DNA from: Lachnospiraceae bacterium UBA7027
GTDB taxonomy: Bacteria; Bacillota; Clostridia; Lachnospirales; Lachnospiraceae
Assembly: GCA_002494135.1 (NCBI GenBank)
Contig: DLBG01000056.1
Location: 1-18,663 of the forward strand
Length of the DNA stretch: 18,663 bases
Direction: 5' to 3'
Shown here in pieces: positions 1 through 7,726 of the stretch. How positions within the stretch are numbered: the stretch's first letter is position 1; each line of letters opens with the position of its first letter. The notes under the pieces are model-generated. The model did no database searches. It was not told the DNA's origin and saw only the letters and a list, made by a program, of their open reading frames with translations. The position numbers and the translations under genes were made by a program.

Positions 1-21
1 GTTCGAATCCCCCTCTCGCTA
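1..21 (+). tRNA. 3' end of a tRNA gene (isotype not determinable)
   Basis: The first bases hold a canonical T-loop TTCGAAT (2-8) preceded by G53. The 3' strand of a five-base T-stem follows (CCCCC, 9-13), then seven acceptor-stem bases (TCTCGCT, 14-20) and discriminator A at 21. The next bases are TC, so CCA is not encoded and must be added after transcription. The anticodon arm lies outside the window, so the isotype cannot be named. The complementary 5' acceptor strand should read AGCGAGA. A terminator hairpin follows within ten bases, so this is probably the last or only tRNA of its transcript. Confidence 0.75.
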
Positions 22-29
22 TCAAAAAA

Positions 30-56
30 GGAAGTCTGTTCGGACTTCCTTTTTTT
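30..56. terminator. Bidirectional rho-independent terminator
   Basis: A perfect 7-bp stem (GGAAGTC 30-36, GACTTCC 43-49) encloses a 6-base loop. On the + strand it is followed by a run of seven T (50-56), fitting termination of the tRNA. On the minus strand the same hairpin is followed by six T (complement of AAAAAA at 24-29). It sits just past the stop codon at 62-64 of the minus-strand EFR1 gene, so it can also end the nine-gene operon arriving from the right. Confidence 0.85.
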
Positions 57-61
57 GTTTC

Positions 62-802
62 TTATTCGTGTACATATTGTCCATGACGTTTCGTCGCGTT
101 GTTTCCGTACTGGATTGCGAATTTCGGGCAATGATGAAGACAGCCGAAGCACAATGCACACTGCTCTTTTACCCATACCGCTTTCCCGTCTTTTATTTCA
201 ATCGCCGAAACCGGACAGTTCTTTGCGCAGATTCCGCAGCCGATACAACTCTCCTCCAGATGCAGATTCTTTGTCATTCTCGCCTTCGAAAACGCCGCAT
301 CCGTAAAATACTTCGTAAAATACGGCGTCCTTAAAAACATGTGATTCCCCTGCTCCTGCTTTCCGATCCTCTCCAGCACTTTTTCAATGGTCCGGTCCGC
401 TTTTTCGTTCTGTTTTGCAACCTTGGCGGAATCACTTAAATCAAACCAGACCGTCCAGTTATCCGGCATGCGGATGCTGTATGCGGCATCCAGTAAAAGC
501 CCCTTTGCCGCAAGAAGTCTTCTTGCTTCCTCTCCGGTACATCCCGGCGTTGTTCCGAATGTTGCAATCACAAAAGAATAATGATCTTCCGTCTGGTTAA
601 TCTCGATTTTTTCCAGAAATTCCCTTACGGGTTTCGGCAGTTCCCAGAAATATGTCGGAGTCACCAAGCCGAAATGTTCCCCCTTTGACAGGCTGATTTC
701 ATCCCGGATGTCAAGGATGGACACCGCTTCTTCTTGGAGTGCCGCGGCCAGAGTCTTCGCCACATGCCTGCAGTTTCCTGTTGCCGAAAAATAACAAATC
801 AT
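62..802 (-). CDS. EFR1-family flavodoxin/ferredoxin fusion protein
   Basis: This 246-residue cytoplasmic redox protein has two parts. Residues 1-150 are flavodoxin-like and open with an FMN phosphate-binding loop (SATGN, residues 6-10). The C-terminus carries two complete 4Fe-4S motifs, Cys186/189/192/196 and Cys215/218/221/225, each ending in CP. This arrangement is typical of the EFR1 family of anaerobic Bacillota, thought to transfer electrons between FMN and iron-sulfur clusters; the physiological partner is unknown. The ATG at 802 is preceded by AAGGG at about six bases. It is the last gene of the minus-strand operon, 13 bases after the clostripain-like gene, and ends just before the terminator. 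The family call is secure; the substrate is unknown. Confidence 0.9.
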   Translation of the reverse strand: MICYFSATGNCRHVAKTLAAALQEEAVSILDIRDEISLSKGEHFGLVTPTYFWELPKPVREFLEKIEINQTEDHYSFVIATFGTTPGCTGEEARRLLAAKGLLLDAAYSIRMPDNWTVWFDLSDSAKVAKQNEKADRTIEKVLERIGKQEQGNHMFLRTPYFTKYFTDAAFSKARMTKNLHLEESCIGCGICAKNCPVSAIEIKDGKAVWVKEQCALCFGCLHHCPKFAIQYGNNATKRHGQYVHE

Positions 803-815
803 ACTGTACCCTTAC

Positions 816-3437
816 TTAATAATCCGTTGCGACAAAGTCCGGATCAATCTCACATTTTTTAATTTTACCGCCGGAAACGGTATATCCGAGAACCTTGGAA
901 TTATAAACGTCACCACGCTGGTCGGAAATATCCGCCATCGCCAGATAATAGCCGGCAGGCAGCGATTTCATAACGATTTTCGTGGTGGAACGGTAGGTGA
1001 TTTTATTTCCCTGTTTGTCATAGGACATTCCGTTCCAGTCATTCGCCGGATAAACCGGAATAATGCTGTCCTTCAGCTGAAGTTCCATGTTGTTCTTTGC
1101 ATTGACAAGATAATTGATTTCGTCATCGGTGGACGGGAACAGACGCACTCCCTTGATGTCAAAATCTTCGGTATCGCGGTTATAAGCGAAAATCAGATAT
1201 GCATCGGAACCGTTATAAAGAACATGGGATCGGTATTCCACGGATGAAAGCGTGTTTGACGTAATTTCAATTGCAAGCGGCTCCCCGTCGAGATAAACCC
1301 ATTCTCCCTCAAAATCACAGCAAAGATTACCCTCTCCGTCCAGATACAAATACTCGTCTTCGCCGTAGTAAACCACTTCGCCCGTATCTTCGTCATAGGA
1401 TGCAAGCTGCATGGTGTAATTCTGAATCATTTTCTGCAATTCTTCCGAAACCGGAATATGAAAACTCTTCTCTTCTATCACCGGATTCTTTTTCTCGAAC
1501 GCACTGAAAAGCGAAATATCGAGAACGGTAGGCTTTGCATCGGTCAGCTTCGCAACATATTCCATCATTTCGTCGTTTAAGCAGCCCGACATTTTATAAA
1601 AATACAGTGCACGGGTATTATCGTCCTTGCAGATGTCGTACTCGTAATTTAAGAAATAATGCAGACCGTAATAGGAATCGATGCTTCCGGGAATGTATAC
1701 ACTCATTCCCTGCGTATCGGCAAGGCTTCCGTTCTGTCTGTGGTATAAAACCGCCTCATCAAGAAGGTTTGCGATTTTCGAAGCTTCCTCCGGATAGGTA
1801 TCCACCATAAGGTCCGCATAGCAGCCGAGATCGACAAGGTTAAAGACATTGTAGCTGTCGGCGGAAACATGCGGGGATTTCTCGCAACAGCGACCGATTT
1901 CCGCCAGGACACTGATATCCTTTGCGGCATCCTTTAACTGCTGCTTTGTAAGCTCCGTATAAGCGTTGTAGAGCTCTTTTGCCTTCTTTGCGTCAATCAC
2001 GGCGAATGTCACATCGTCCATACCGCGAATCCAGCCGACATTGGCATTAATCGTCATATAATAATCGGTATAGGAATCCGCAATCAGCTGTGCGATTGCC
2101 GCAGGACTCAGCGTCGGATCCTCGCTCATCTTCTCCAATACGGGAGTATAGTTCCATCCGTCTCCGGGTTCCGATTCTTCACTCAGGGCATAGAAGGAAG
2201 CAAATCCTTCCAGTTCATGCGTCACTTCCAGATTGGACATTAAGCAGGCATCAAAGCCGATGATGTCGAATGCCGGATTCTCATCGTTCGGACGGTATAC
2301 GCTTCCGAGCGCCTGACGAATCTCGTTAATGCTCATGGCTCCGCCGCCGTAAATGCTGTCGGAACCGTAACCGAACGGTCCGCTTCCGTGATCCCACAGA
2401 ACCAGCATGGTGTGATCCGCGGAATAATCCTTTTTACAGAAACGCAGGAAGTCGGATAAGGTTTCGGGATCGGTTGCACGCTGAAGAGGAAGATTTTCCA
2501 CTTCCTCAAAATAACGGTCCTTGGAAATTACAAATCTCTGTGTTTTATTCGGATTGATAAAGGTATTTTCCCATCTTGTGGCACCGCCGGTTTGTATTAC
2601 AATTGTAATATTATCCGACAGTTCGGCTGAGAGCATCTCCATGATATCGGTCGATGCGCATCCGGGATAACTCGTCACAACGGTTTCATTCATCAGATAC
2701 TCTCTTCCCGCAACCGGCTTTTCGGGATAATACAGAAATTCCGGTAACGGCAGACCGTTATTGTTTAAGTCCAGTGAGTATTTTTCCAGCCTGTTTAAAT
2801 ATCTTTCGGTGTAAGCCTGTTTTCTTTCCGCTTTTTCTTTTGAAATCTGCAGCTCGGTGGTTAAGGAAAGATCGTTTTCATCATAATCCTCCAAATCCGC
2901 TCCGATCATGTAGATACAAATAGTCCAGGTATCATCCGGGTCCACGGAAGGATACGCTGCTATTCTTTCCGCGCCTTCGGTATCATAGGGAGACATTTCC
3001 TCAATTACTTCTTTGTCAACCTCATCTTCCATATGATCCAGGGCATCGAGAATTCTGATTCCCCTGATTCCGTAGTAGATTCCCACGACAAGCAGAATGG
3101 CTGTAATTCCAAGCGTTGCAAAGAAAGTAATCTTAACAAGCGGTCTGATCATAAGACGCGGAATACGGATAAACCAGGGAGCATCCTTATAGTGCTCTTT
3201 TAATTTCCTCCGGTCTTCCTTCTTGGTTTCCTTCCAGCGTTTCCTACGCTCTTTTTTTGCAGTCTTCTTCTGCTGTTTTTTCTCTTTCTTCTTTGCCTTT
3301 TTTAAGGCTTTCTTTTCCTTCCTGCTGAGTCTGACAGGCTCCGCGGGTGCAGCCACGACTTCCGGTGCAGCCATAGTTTCTCCTGCCTCAGGAACCGGAA
3401 ATTCCTGCGGCTCTGTGGTTTTTGTGATTTCGTCCAT
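816..3437 (-). CDS. Membrane-anchored clostripain-family cysteine protease (peptidase C11)
   Basis: An 873-residue protein. Residues 1-35 are acidic and Pro/Ala-rich, 36-85 are extremely Lys/Arg-rich, and one membrane segment lies at about 103-122, so the N-terminus should be cytoplasmic and the protease domain outside. The C11 domain (about 170-560) has the catalytic His350 in WDHGSG and Cys398 in DACLM. Clostripain family members cleave after Arg or Lys and often self-process; Lys/Arg specificity here is inferred from the family. The remaining roughly 300 residues form an acidic C-terminal region with no motif I recognise. Secreted clostripain is much shorter and has a cleavable signal; this one looks like a signal-anchored form. 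The ATG at 3437 follows an AAGGGG ribosome-binding site. It lies between a small membrane protein gene (63 bases upstream) and the EFR1 gene. Confidence 0.9.
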   Translation of the reverse strand: MDEITKTTEPQEFPVPEAGETMAAPEVVAAPAEPVRLSRKEKKALKKAKKKEKKQQKKTAKKERRKRWKETKKEDRRKLKEHYKDAPWFIRIPRLMIRPLVKITFFATLGITAILLVVGIYYGIRGIRILDALDHMEDEVDKEVIEEMSPYDTEGAERIAAYPSVDPDDTWTICIYMIGADLEDYDENDLSLTTELQISKEKAERKQAYTERYLNRLEKYSLDLNNNGLPLPEFLYYPEKPVAGREYLMNETVVTSYPGCASTDIMEMLSAELSDNITIVIQTGGATRWENTFINPNKTQRFVISKDRYFEEVENLPLQRATDPETLSDFLRFCKKDYSADHTMLVLWDHGSGPFGYGSDSIYGGGAMSINEIRQALGSVYRPNDENPAFDIIGFDACLMSNLEVTHELEGFASFYALSEESEPGDGWNYTPVLEKMSEDPTLSPAAIAQLIADSYTDYYMTINANVGWIRGMDDVTFAVIDAKKAKELYNAYTELTKQQLKDAAKDISVLAEIGRCCEKSPHVSADSYNVFNLVDLGCYADLMVDTYPEEASKIANLLDEAVLYHRQNGSLADTQGMSVYIPGSIDSYYGLHYFLNYEYDICKDDNTRALYFYKMSGCLNDEMMEYVAKLTDAKPTVLDISLFSAFEKKNPVIEEKSFHIPVSEELQKMIQNYTMQLASYDEDTGEVVYYGEDEYLYLDGEGNLCCDFEGEWVYLDGEPLAIEITSNTLSSVEYRSHVLYNGSDAYLIFAYNRDTEDFDIKGVRLFPSTDDEINYLVNAKNNMELQLKDSIIPVYPANDWNGMSYDKQGNKITYRSTTKIVMKSLPAGYYLAMADISDQRGDVYNSKVLGYTVSGGKIKKCEIDPDFVATDY

Positions 3438-3468
3438 GTTTTTCCCCTTTTACACTTTTATCCAAAAT

Positions 3469-3492
3469 CGGTACCGCCAAATGCCGGCACCG
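3469..3492 (-). other. Intergenic hairpin before the clostripain-like gene
   Basis: On the minus-strand RNA, CGGTGCCG and CGGUACCG (complements of 3485-3492 and 3469-3476) can pair over 8 bp with one G-U wobble around an 8-base loop. Only ATTTT follows, too short a U-run for a strong terminator. It could be a weak attenuator or an RNA-processing or stability element that makes the last two genes less or differently expressed than the rest. No clear promoter was found in the same 63-bp gap. Confidence 0.4.
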
Positions 3493-3500
3493 CCTCTTCC

Positions 3501-3932
3501 CTAATTCAGTTCCCGGAATTCTCCTCCGTTCGGTACTTCGTTTCCGCAGAGAATTTCATATTTTTTCTTTTTTACCCGGTAAGCCAGAATCAGATCGTAC
3601 AGGCATCCGATGAAACCGAGAACTCCGCCGAAAATCAGATTTATAAACATAAACAGCCAGCAGACCGGAATCTGATTTTCAAAATATCTGACGCAGACCG
3701 CCGCCTCATCGCGGTTACTGCAGCTTCTGATGACTTTGATATTCATGATGTAGCGGATTACGGTGATAATGTTGTAAACCATGATGAGTAACGTACCCAC
3801 ACCGTATCCCCAGAAAATGGTGATGATTCCGGCAATAAGCTGATAAACAATCAGAATACACCAGATTACCACGCTGACAACCATGAATCCGGATACTTTT
3901 TTCATATAATCGCAGATTTCTTTTTCTGTCAT
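3501..3932 (-). CDS. Small membrane protein of unknown function
   Basis: I do not recognise this 143-residue protein. It has three probable membrane segments (about 16-40, 43-64 and 90-115). A short basic and Cys-containing loop with the sequence SCSNRDE lies between segments 2 and 3. A KKKK stretch (121-124) follows the last segment, then a polar tail. The odd number of helices and the positive-inside rule suggest the N-terminus is outside and the C-terminus inside. The ATG at 3932 has a strong Shine-Dalgarno (AGGGAGGT, six bases away) made from the last codons of the TrmH-family gene, whose stop is only 3 bases upstream, so the two are co-transcribed and probably coupled. The clostripain-like protease follows 63 bases later. 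That it is a real gene is well supported by the ribosome-binding site and hydrophobic pattern. Confidence 0.8.
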   Translation of the reverse strand: MTEKEICDYMKKVSGFMVVSVVIWCILIVYQLIAGIITIFWGYGVGTLLIMVYNIITVIRYIMNIKVIRSCSNRDEAAVCVRYFENQIPVCWLFMFINLIFGGVLGFIGCLYDLILAYRVKKKKYEILCGNEVPNGGEFRELN

Positions 3933-3935
3933 GGT

Positions 3936-4781
3936 TTACCTCCCTTTCTGCTTTAATAATTCCCAGAAAATCACTGCGCTCGCGGCCGCAACGTTTAAAG
4001 AATCCACCCCGTGATACATGGGAATCATCACACGCCGGTCACAGGCAGCGATGACTTCCTTCGGAAGTCCGTCGCCTTCGGTTCCGAGAAAAACAGCCAG
4101 TTTCGCGGCTTTTTTTAATGCATCATGATCGGGTGCGACGCTGTTATCGGTAAGTGCCATGGCAACCGTCTCAAAGCCGTGTTTTTTCAGTTCATCCGCG
4201 AGTGTCCCGTCAAGCTCCGTCACTGTCCATGGAATCTGAAATACCGTTCCCATGCTGACTCTCGAGGACCTTCTGGTTAACGGGTTCACAGAATGCTTTG
4301 TCAAAATCACCCCGTCCATTCCGAGTGCTGCGGCGGATCGTATAATTGCGCCTACATTTGTAGGATTAACCACATCGTATAAAACCGCTATATGATTTTT
4401 ATCTTTCAAAAAATCGTCAAGCGGCATTACGGGTTTTCTTTTCATAACCGCCCACAACCCCCGCACGAGGTTATATCCGGTCAGCCGGTTTAAAATCTCC
4501 AGGGGCGCAACATATACCGGAATCGAATTCAGCACATCCTCTCCCTGGATCATGCGGATTTTTTCAAACACCGGTCCCGCTTCGATTTCAATTCTTTTAT
4601 CTTCCGCAAGCACGGACTCAACGGTATATCCGGCTTCCAGCGCCCGCAGAACCACATTGGCGGTTTCTGCGATAAAAACACCTTCCCCGGGCTCATGGTA
4701 ATGCAAAAGTTCCGCCTCAGACGCATGTGCGTAAAGCGCAAGTTCCGGGGCATCCAGATTGTCAATCGGAATCAGTCTCAT
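3936..4781 (-). CDS. TrmH-family RNA 2'-O-ribose methyltransferase (SPOUT)
   Basis: A 281-residue enzyme predicted to transfer methyl from S-adenosylmethionine to a ribose 2'-OH of tRNA or rRNA. All three SpoU/TrmH motifs are visible. Motif 1 is NPTNVGAIIRSA (139-150), with the Asn and Arg used in catalysis. Motif 2 is GTEGDGLP (233-240). Motif 3 is at 252-270, with IPM, the SLNVAAA stretch and the cofactor-binding trefoil-knot residues. About 100 N-terminal residues form a substrate-binding region as in RlmB-type proteins, so rRNA or tRNA cannot be told apart. I chose the ATG at 4781 because it overlaps the TGA of ybaK as ATGA. A TTG two codons upstream (4787) would give 283 residues but has no better ribosome-binding site. 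Confidence 0.88.
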   Translation of the reverse strand: MRLIPIDNLDAPELALYAHASEAELLHYHEPGEGVFIAETANVVLRALEAGYTVESVLAEDKRIEIEAGPVFEKIRMIQGEDVLNSIPVYVAPLEILNRLTGYNLVRGLWAVMKRKPVMPLDDFLKDKNHIAVLYDVVNPTNVGAIIRSAAALGMDGVILTKHSVNPLTRRSSRVSMGTVFQIPWTVTELDGTLADELKKHGFETVAMALTDNSVAPDHDALKKAAKLAVFLGTEGDGLPKEVIAACDRRVMIPMYHGVDSLNVAAASAVIFWELLKQKGR

Positions 4782-5257
4782 ACGCAAACATCCGCATATT
4801 GAAGGCGGATTACTTTCTCAAGATCTTTCGGGCTTACCTCCACCTGGAAACCGACCTTGCCGCCGGAAAAGAAAAACGTATTGAATTCCTTCGCCGTTTC
4901 GTGAACGGTTGTCGGAAAGTATTTCTTCATTCCTATGGGAGAACAGCCTCCGTGAACATATCCGGTCAGGGGCAGAAGTTCCTTTTGCGGAATCATATCG
5001 ATGGATTTCTCGGATACCGTTTTCGCGGCCTTCTTTAAATCCAGTTCCCTTGCCACCGGAATAACGAATACATAATAAGCACCGGATTTGCCGCGGGTAA
5101 CCAGCGTTTTAAATACCCTGTCCACACTCTCTCCAAGGATTGCCGCGATTTCGGTTCCCGACTTACTTGCATCCGGTTCATAGGTATAGCTTTTATATGC
5201 GATTTTTTTCTGCGCCAGAACGCGCATTACATTTGTTTTTTCTTCAGCGGCGGACAT
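4778..5257 (-). CDS. ybaK: Cys-tRNA(Pro)/Cys-tRNA(Cys) deacylase, YbaK/EbsC family
   Basis: This 159-residue protein matches the YbaK type of the INS/YbaK editing domain. That family hydrolyses Cys mischarged on tRNA(Pro) by prolyl-tRNA synthetase, acting in the cytoplasm. Visible signatures are KTNVMRVL at the start (7-14), VFKTLV (48-53) with the essential Lys50, and the glycine-rich GYVHGGCSPIGMKK (99-112) that lines the active site. Length equals that of the E. coli protein. The ATG at 5257 follows AGGGA at about six bases. The gene starts one base after the Nudix stop and its own TGA overlaps the TrmH-family start (ATGA), so it is translationally coupled on both sides. ProX-type deacylases are close relatives, but the GGCSPIG stretch favours YbaK. 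Confidence 0.92.
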   Translation of the reverse strand: MSAAEEKTNVMRVLAQKKIAYKSYTYEPDASKSGTEIAAILGESVDRVFKTLVTRGKSGAYYVFVIPVARELDLKKAAKTVSEKSIDMIPQKELLPLTGYVHGGCSPIGMKKYFPTTVHETAKEFNTFFFSGGKVGFQVEVSPKDLEKVIRLQYADVCV

Positions 5258-5258
5258 T

Positions 5259-5822
5259 TTATTCCCTGCTCCACAAATAGCAGTAAGCCTGCGTTCTTGC
5301 TGCGAACACTTCGGTTTTCAACAGTTCCCTGATTTCCGCTTTGGTAAACCAGGCCGCTTCGATTTCTTCGACGGAAGAGGTACTCTTTTCAAACTCACCG
5401 GAAGCGGTTCCCACAATGACCACGTTCTTTTCGTTGGAAAAACCGACAGCGCTGTAACTTGCGGGGATAAAATCGTCCACGCTGTCCAGATGCAGTCCCG
5501 TTTCTTCCCAGAGTTCGCGTGCTGCGGCCTCTTTCGGTGTTTCGCCGGGATCAATCAGTCCGGCCGGGAAATTATAAACCCACATACCGGGTGCCAGACG
5601 GAATTCGCGGTTAATCAGTACTTTGCTGCGATCTTCGTTGTGAATGATTAAAACGACGGCATCCGCGGGGTCTTTTCCGTGAAGCCCTTCAAAATCCTTA
5701 ATATCCGGATCACGGCTGATCATTTCGTACACCTTGGTCTTTCCGTCATTGGTTTCATATGTCAGGTTATAACGGCTGATGTATTTGCCGGAAGCCTGTT
5801 TCTCGATTCCGATAAACTTCAT
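5259..5822 (-). CDS. Nudix hydrolase, ADP-ribose pyrophosphatase type
   Basis: A 187-residue cytoplasmic enzyme with a perfect Nudix box at residues 88-110: Gly88, Glu94, Arg102-Glu103, Glu106-Glu107 and Gly109, the Glu residues binding Mg2+. The length, the early beta-strand domain and the NFPAGLID lead-in fit the ADP-ribose pyrophosphatase group (NudF/YqkG-like), which cuts ADP-ribose to AMP and ribose 5-phosphate; the exact substrate is inferred. The ATG at 5822 is the only usable start, because an in-frame TAG lies five codons upstream with no alternative start between. Unusually, the nearest strong Shine-Dalgarno is 33 bases upstream and separated from the start by a hairpin (see separate feature). 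argS lies 50 bases upstream and ybaK one base downstream. Confidence 0.9.
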   Translation of the reverse strand: MKFIGIEKQASGKYISRYNLTYETNDGKTKVYEMISRDPDIKDFEGLHGKDPADAVVLIIHNEDRSKVLINREFRLAPGMWVYNFPAGLIDPGETPKEAAARELWEETGLHLDSVDDFIPASYSAVGFSNEKNVVIVGTASGEFEKSTSSVEEIEAAWFTKAEIRELLKTEVFAARTQAYCYLWSRE

Positions 5823-5860
5823 CTTCGTATTCGACTACACGCCTCGTATAGTCTTCCTCC
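5823..5860 (-). promoter_or_regulatory. Shine-Dalgarno separated from the Nudix start by a hairpin
   Basis: Minus-strand reading: GGAGG (5856-5860), two A's, then GACTATAC-GAGGC-GTGTAGTC (5853 down to 5833), then ten bases and ATG. The hairpin has 8 pairs including one G-U wobble. On the opposite strand that pair would be a C/A mismatch, so the fold belongs to this gene's mRNA. Linear spacing from GGAGG to ATG is 33 bases, too long for initiation, but folding the 21-base hairpin leaves about 12. The structure may therefore bring the ribosome-binding site within reach. Confidence 0.5.
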
Positions 5861-5872
5861 TCTTTTAAAGTT

Positions 5873-7666
5873 TTACATTTTATCCGGTGCGGAGAAGCCG
5901 AGCACATCCATACAGCTTTCCATAACGAGCTGGACAAACTTTAACAGTCTTAAATATCCGATTTTCTTCTCTTCGTCTTCTTCGGAAAGAATCTTGGTTT
6001 CATGATAGAATGCGTTGAAGGCATTCGCCAGATCGTAAAGGTATGCACAGATTTTATGCGGTGCGAGCTCGTCATAGGCGCTTTCCATCATCGCATTGAA
6101 GGTTGCAAGCTGCATACAGAGCTTCTTTTCGCTTTCGTTCGTGTATTTATGTAAACCTGATGTTATGTCAACCAAATCCATGCCCGTTTTGTTTGCTTCG
6201 GCATATTTTTTCAGAATCGACTTGATTCTTACAACCGTATAAAGCAGATACGGGCCCGTATCGCCTTCGAAAGAAGTGAAACGGTCGATATCAAAGATAT
6301 AATCCTTGGAGGCCTGATTGGACAAATCTCCGTACTTAATCGCGGCCAAGGCAACCAGTCTTGCCGTCTCCTTTGCTTCCTCTTCGCTCATTTCACGGCC
6401 TTCTGAAATCTTTGCATACATCTGCTCATTGATGTCGCGAATCAGGTATTCCAGGCGCTGTACGCCGCCGTCACGGGTTTTGAACGCATGTCCGTCCTTC
6501 CCGTTTACGGTACCGAAACCGATATGAATTAAATCCGTATTCTCATCGACGAGTTTCGTTTTTCTTGCGCAGCGGAACACCTGCTCAAAATAGAGTTCCT
6601 GCCGCTTATCGGTCAGATAAATCATACGGTCCGGATGATACGTCTTCATACGATCCATAATGGTGGCAAGGTCCGTCGTGTTGTACAGACTTGCACCGTC
6701 CGATTTTAAAATCATACACGGAGGCATTTCCTTGGTATCGGTATCTTCCTTCACATCCACCACCAGTGCGCCGTCGCTTAAATATGCATATCCGCCCTGC
6801 TTCATGTATTCCACCATGCCTGGGATAATATCATGCACGTCGGATTCACCCTTCCATAAATCGAAGGTGACGTTTAAATTATCGTAATTGCGCTTTAAGT
6901 CCGTAACGGAAACCTTTAAAATATGCTTCCAGATTGCACGGTAACCGCGAACACCGGACTGCAGCTTAAAGGTGCAGTTCATGGCTTCTTCCTTGAACGC
7001 CCTTCCTTCATCGGAATCCTCTTTGCTCTTTTTGCTGGCGAACGGATAGATTTCTTCGAGTTCTGCAATGGTAAACGGTGCTTCTTCGGGGTATTCGCCT
7101 TCAAAATTCTCGTCAAAATAAGGAAGTTCGGGCTTTCGAAGTTTCAGTTCCGCGATAATTAAGCCCATCTGAAGCCCCCAGTCACCGAGGTGAATATCGC
7201 CGATGGCTTCGTGTCCCATATAGCGGATGATTCTCTTTACGCTTTCGCCGATGACTGCGGAACGTAAATGTCCCACGTGAAGCGGTTTTGCAACGTTGGG
7301 TCCGCCGTAATCCACAATCACTTTCAGTTTCTTTTGCGGCTCATTCAGTCCGAATTTCGCGGATTTGGACATTTCGTTTAAAAATTCCTTCAGGAAGTCT
7401 CCGTCAAGATTTAAATTTAAAAATCCGGGAGGGCAGACCTCTATCTTTTCAAACGCCCGGCTTTCCTTTAAGGCTTCCGCCACTTCGTTTGCAATCATAA
7501 GGGGCGCTTTTTTGTACTTTTTTGCACCGGCAAGAGAGCCGTTGCACTGGTATTCGCAAAGGTCGGGACGGTTGGATACGGCAACTTTTCCGAGTTCCTT
7601 CTCATAACCGGCTTTCTCAAATGCGGTGCCTACCTCCGCGCTCAGTAAATCAAGTAATTTCTCCAT
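5873..7666 (-). CDS. argS: Arginyl-tRNA synthetase
   Basis: A 597-residue class I synthetase that charges tRNA(Arg) with arginine using ATP. Domains in order: N-terminal Add1 tRNA D-loop-binding domain (about 1-105); Rossmann catalytic domain with the HIGH-type motif HVGH at 130-133 inside GGPNVAKPLHVGHLRSA; a C-terminal anticodon-binding helical domain ending in the family-typical SAPDKM. ArgRS normally lacks a canonical KMSKS, as here. Length is close to that of the E. coli enzyme (577). The ATG at 7666 has GAGGAA seven bases upstream. The 60-bp gap to queH is too short for a T-box riboswitch and shows no terminator, so expression depends on the operon promoter. Confidence 0.97.
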   Translation of the reverse strand: MEKLLDLLSAEVGTAFEKAGYEKELGKVAVSNRPDLCEYQCNGSLAGAKKYKKAPLMIANEVAEALKESRAFEKIEVCPPGFLNLNLDGDFLKEFLNEMSKSAKFGLNEPQKKLKVIVDYGGPNVAKPLHVGHLRSAVIGESVKRIIRYMGHEAIGDIHLGDWGLQMGLIIAELKLRKPELPYFDENFEGEYPEEAPFTIAELEEIYPFASKKSKEDSDEGRAFKEEAMNCTFKLQSGVRGYRAIWKHILKVSVTDLKRNYDNLNVTFDLWKGESDVHDIIPGMVEYMKQGGYAYLSDGALVVDVKEDTDTKEMPPCMILKSDGASLYNTTDLATIMDRMKTYHPDRMIYLTDKRQELYFEQVFRCARKTKLVDENTDLIHIGFGTVNGKDGHAFKTRDGGVQRLEYLIRDINEQMYAKISEGREMSEEEAKETARLVALAAIKYGDLSNQASKDYIFDIDRFTSFEGDTGPYLLYTVVRIKSILKKYAEANKTGMDLVDITSGLHKYTNESEKKLCMQLATFNAMMESAYDELAPHKICAYLYDLANAFNAFYHETKILSEEDEEKKIGYLRLLKFVQLVMESCMDVLGFSAPDKM

Positions 7667-7726
7667 GTTTTGTTCCTCTTTTCAAATATTGCATTAAACC
7701 CTCCGCGCCTGCCGCGATACCGGGTG

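Noticed and set aside
7667..7726. T-box riboswitch before argS
   Set aside because: The gap is only 60 bases, with no specifier-loop hairpin, T-box sequence or terminator.
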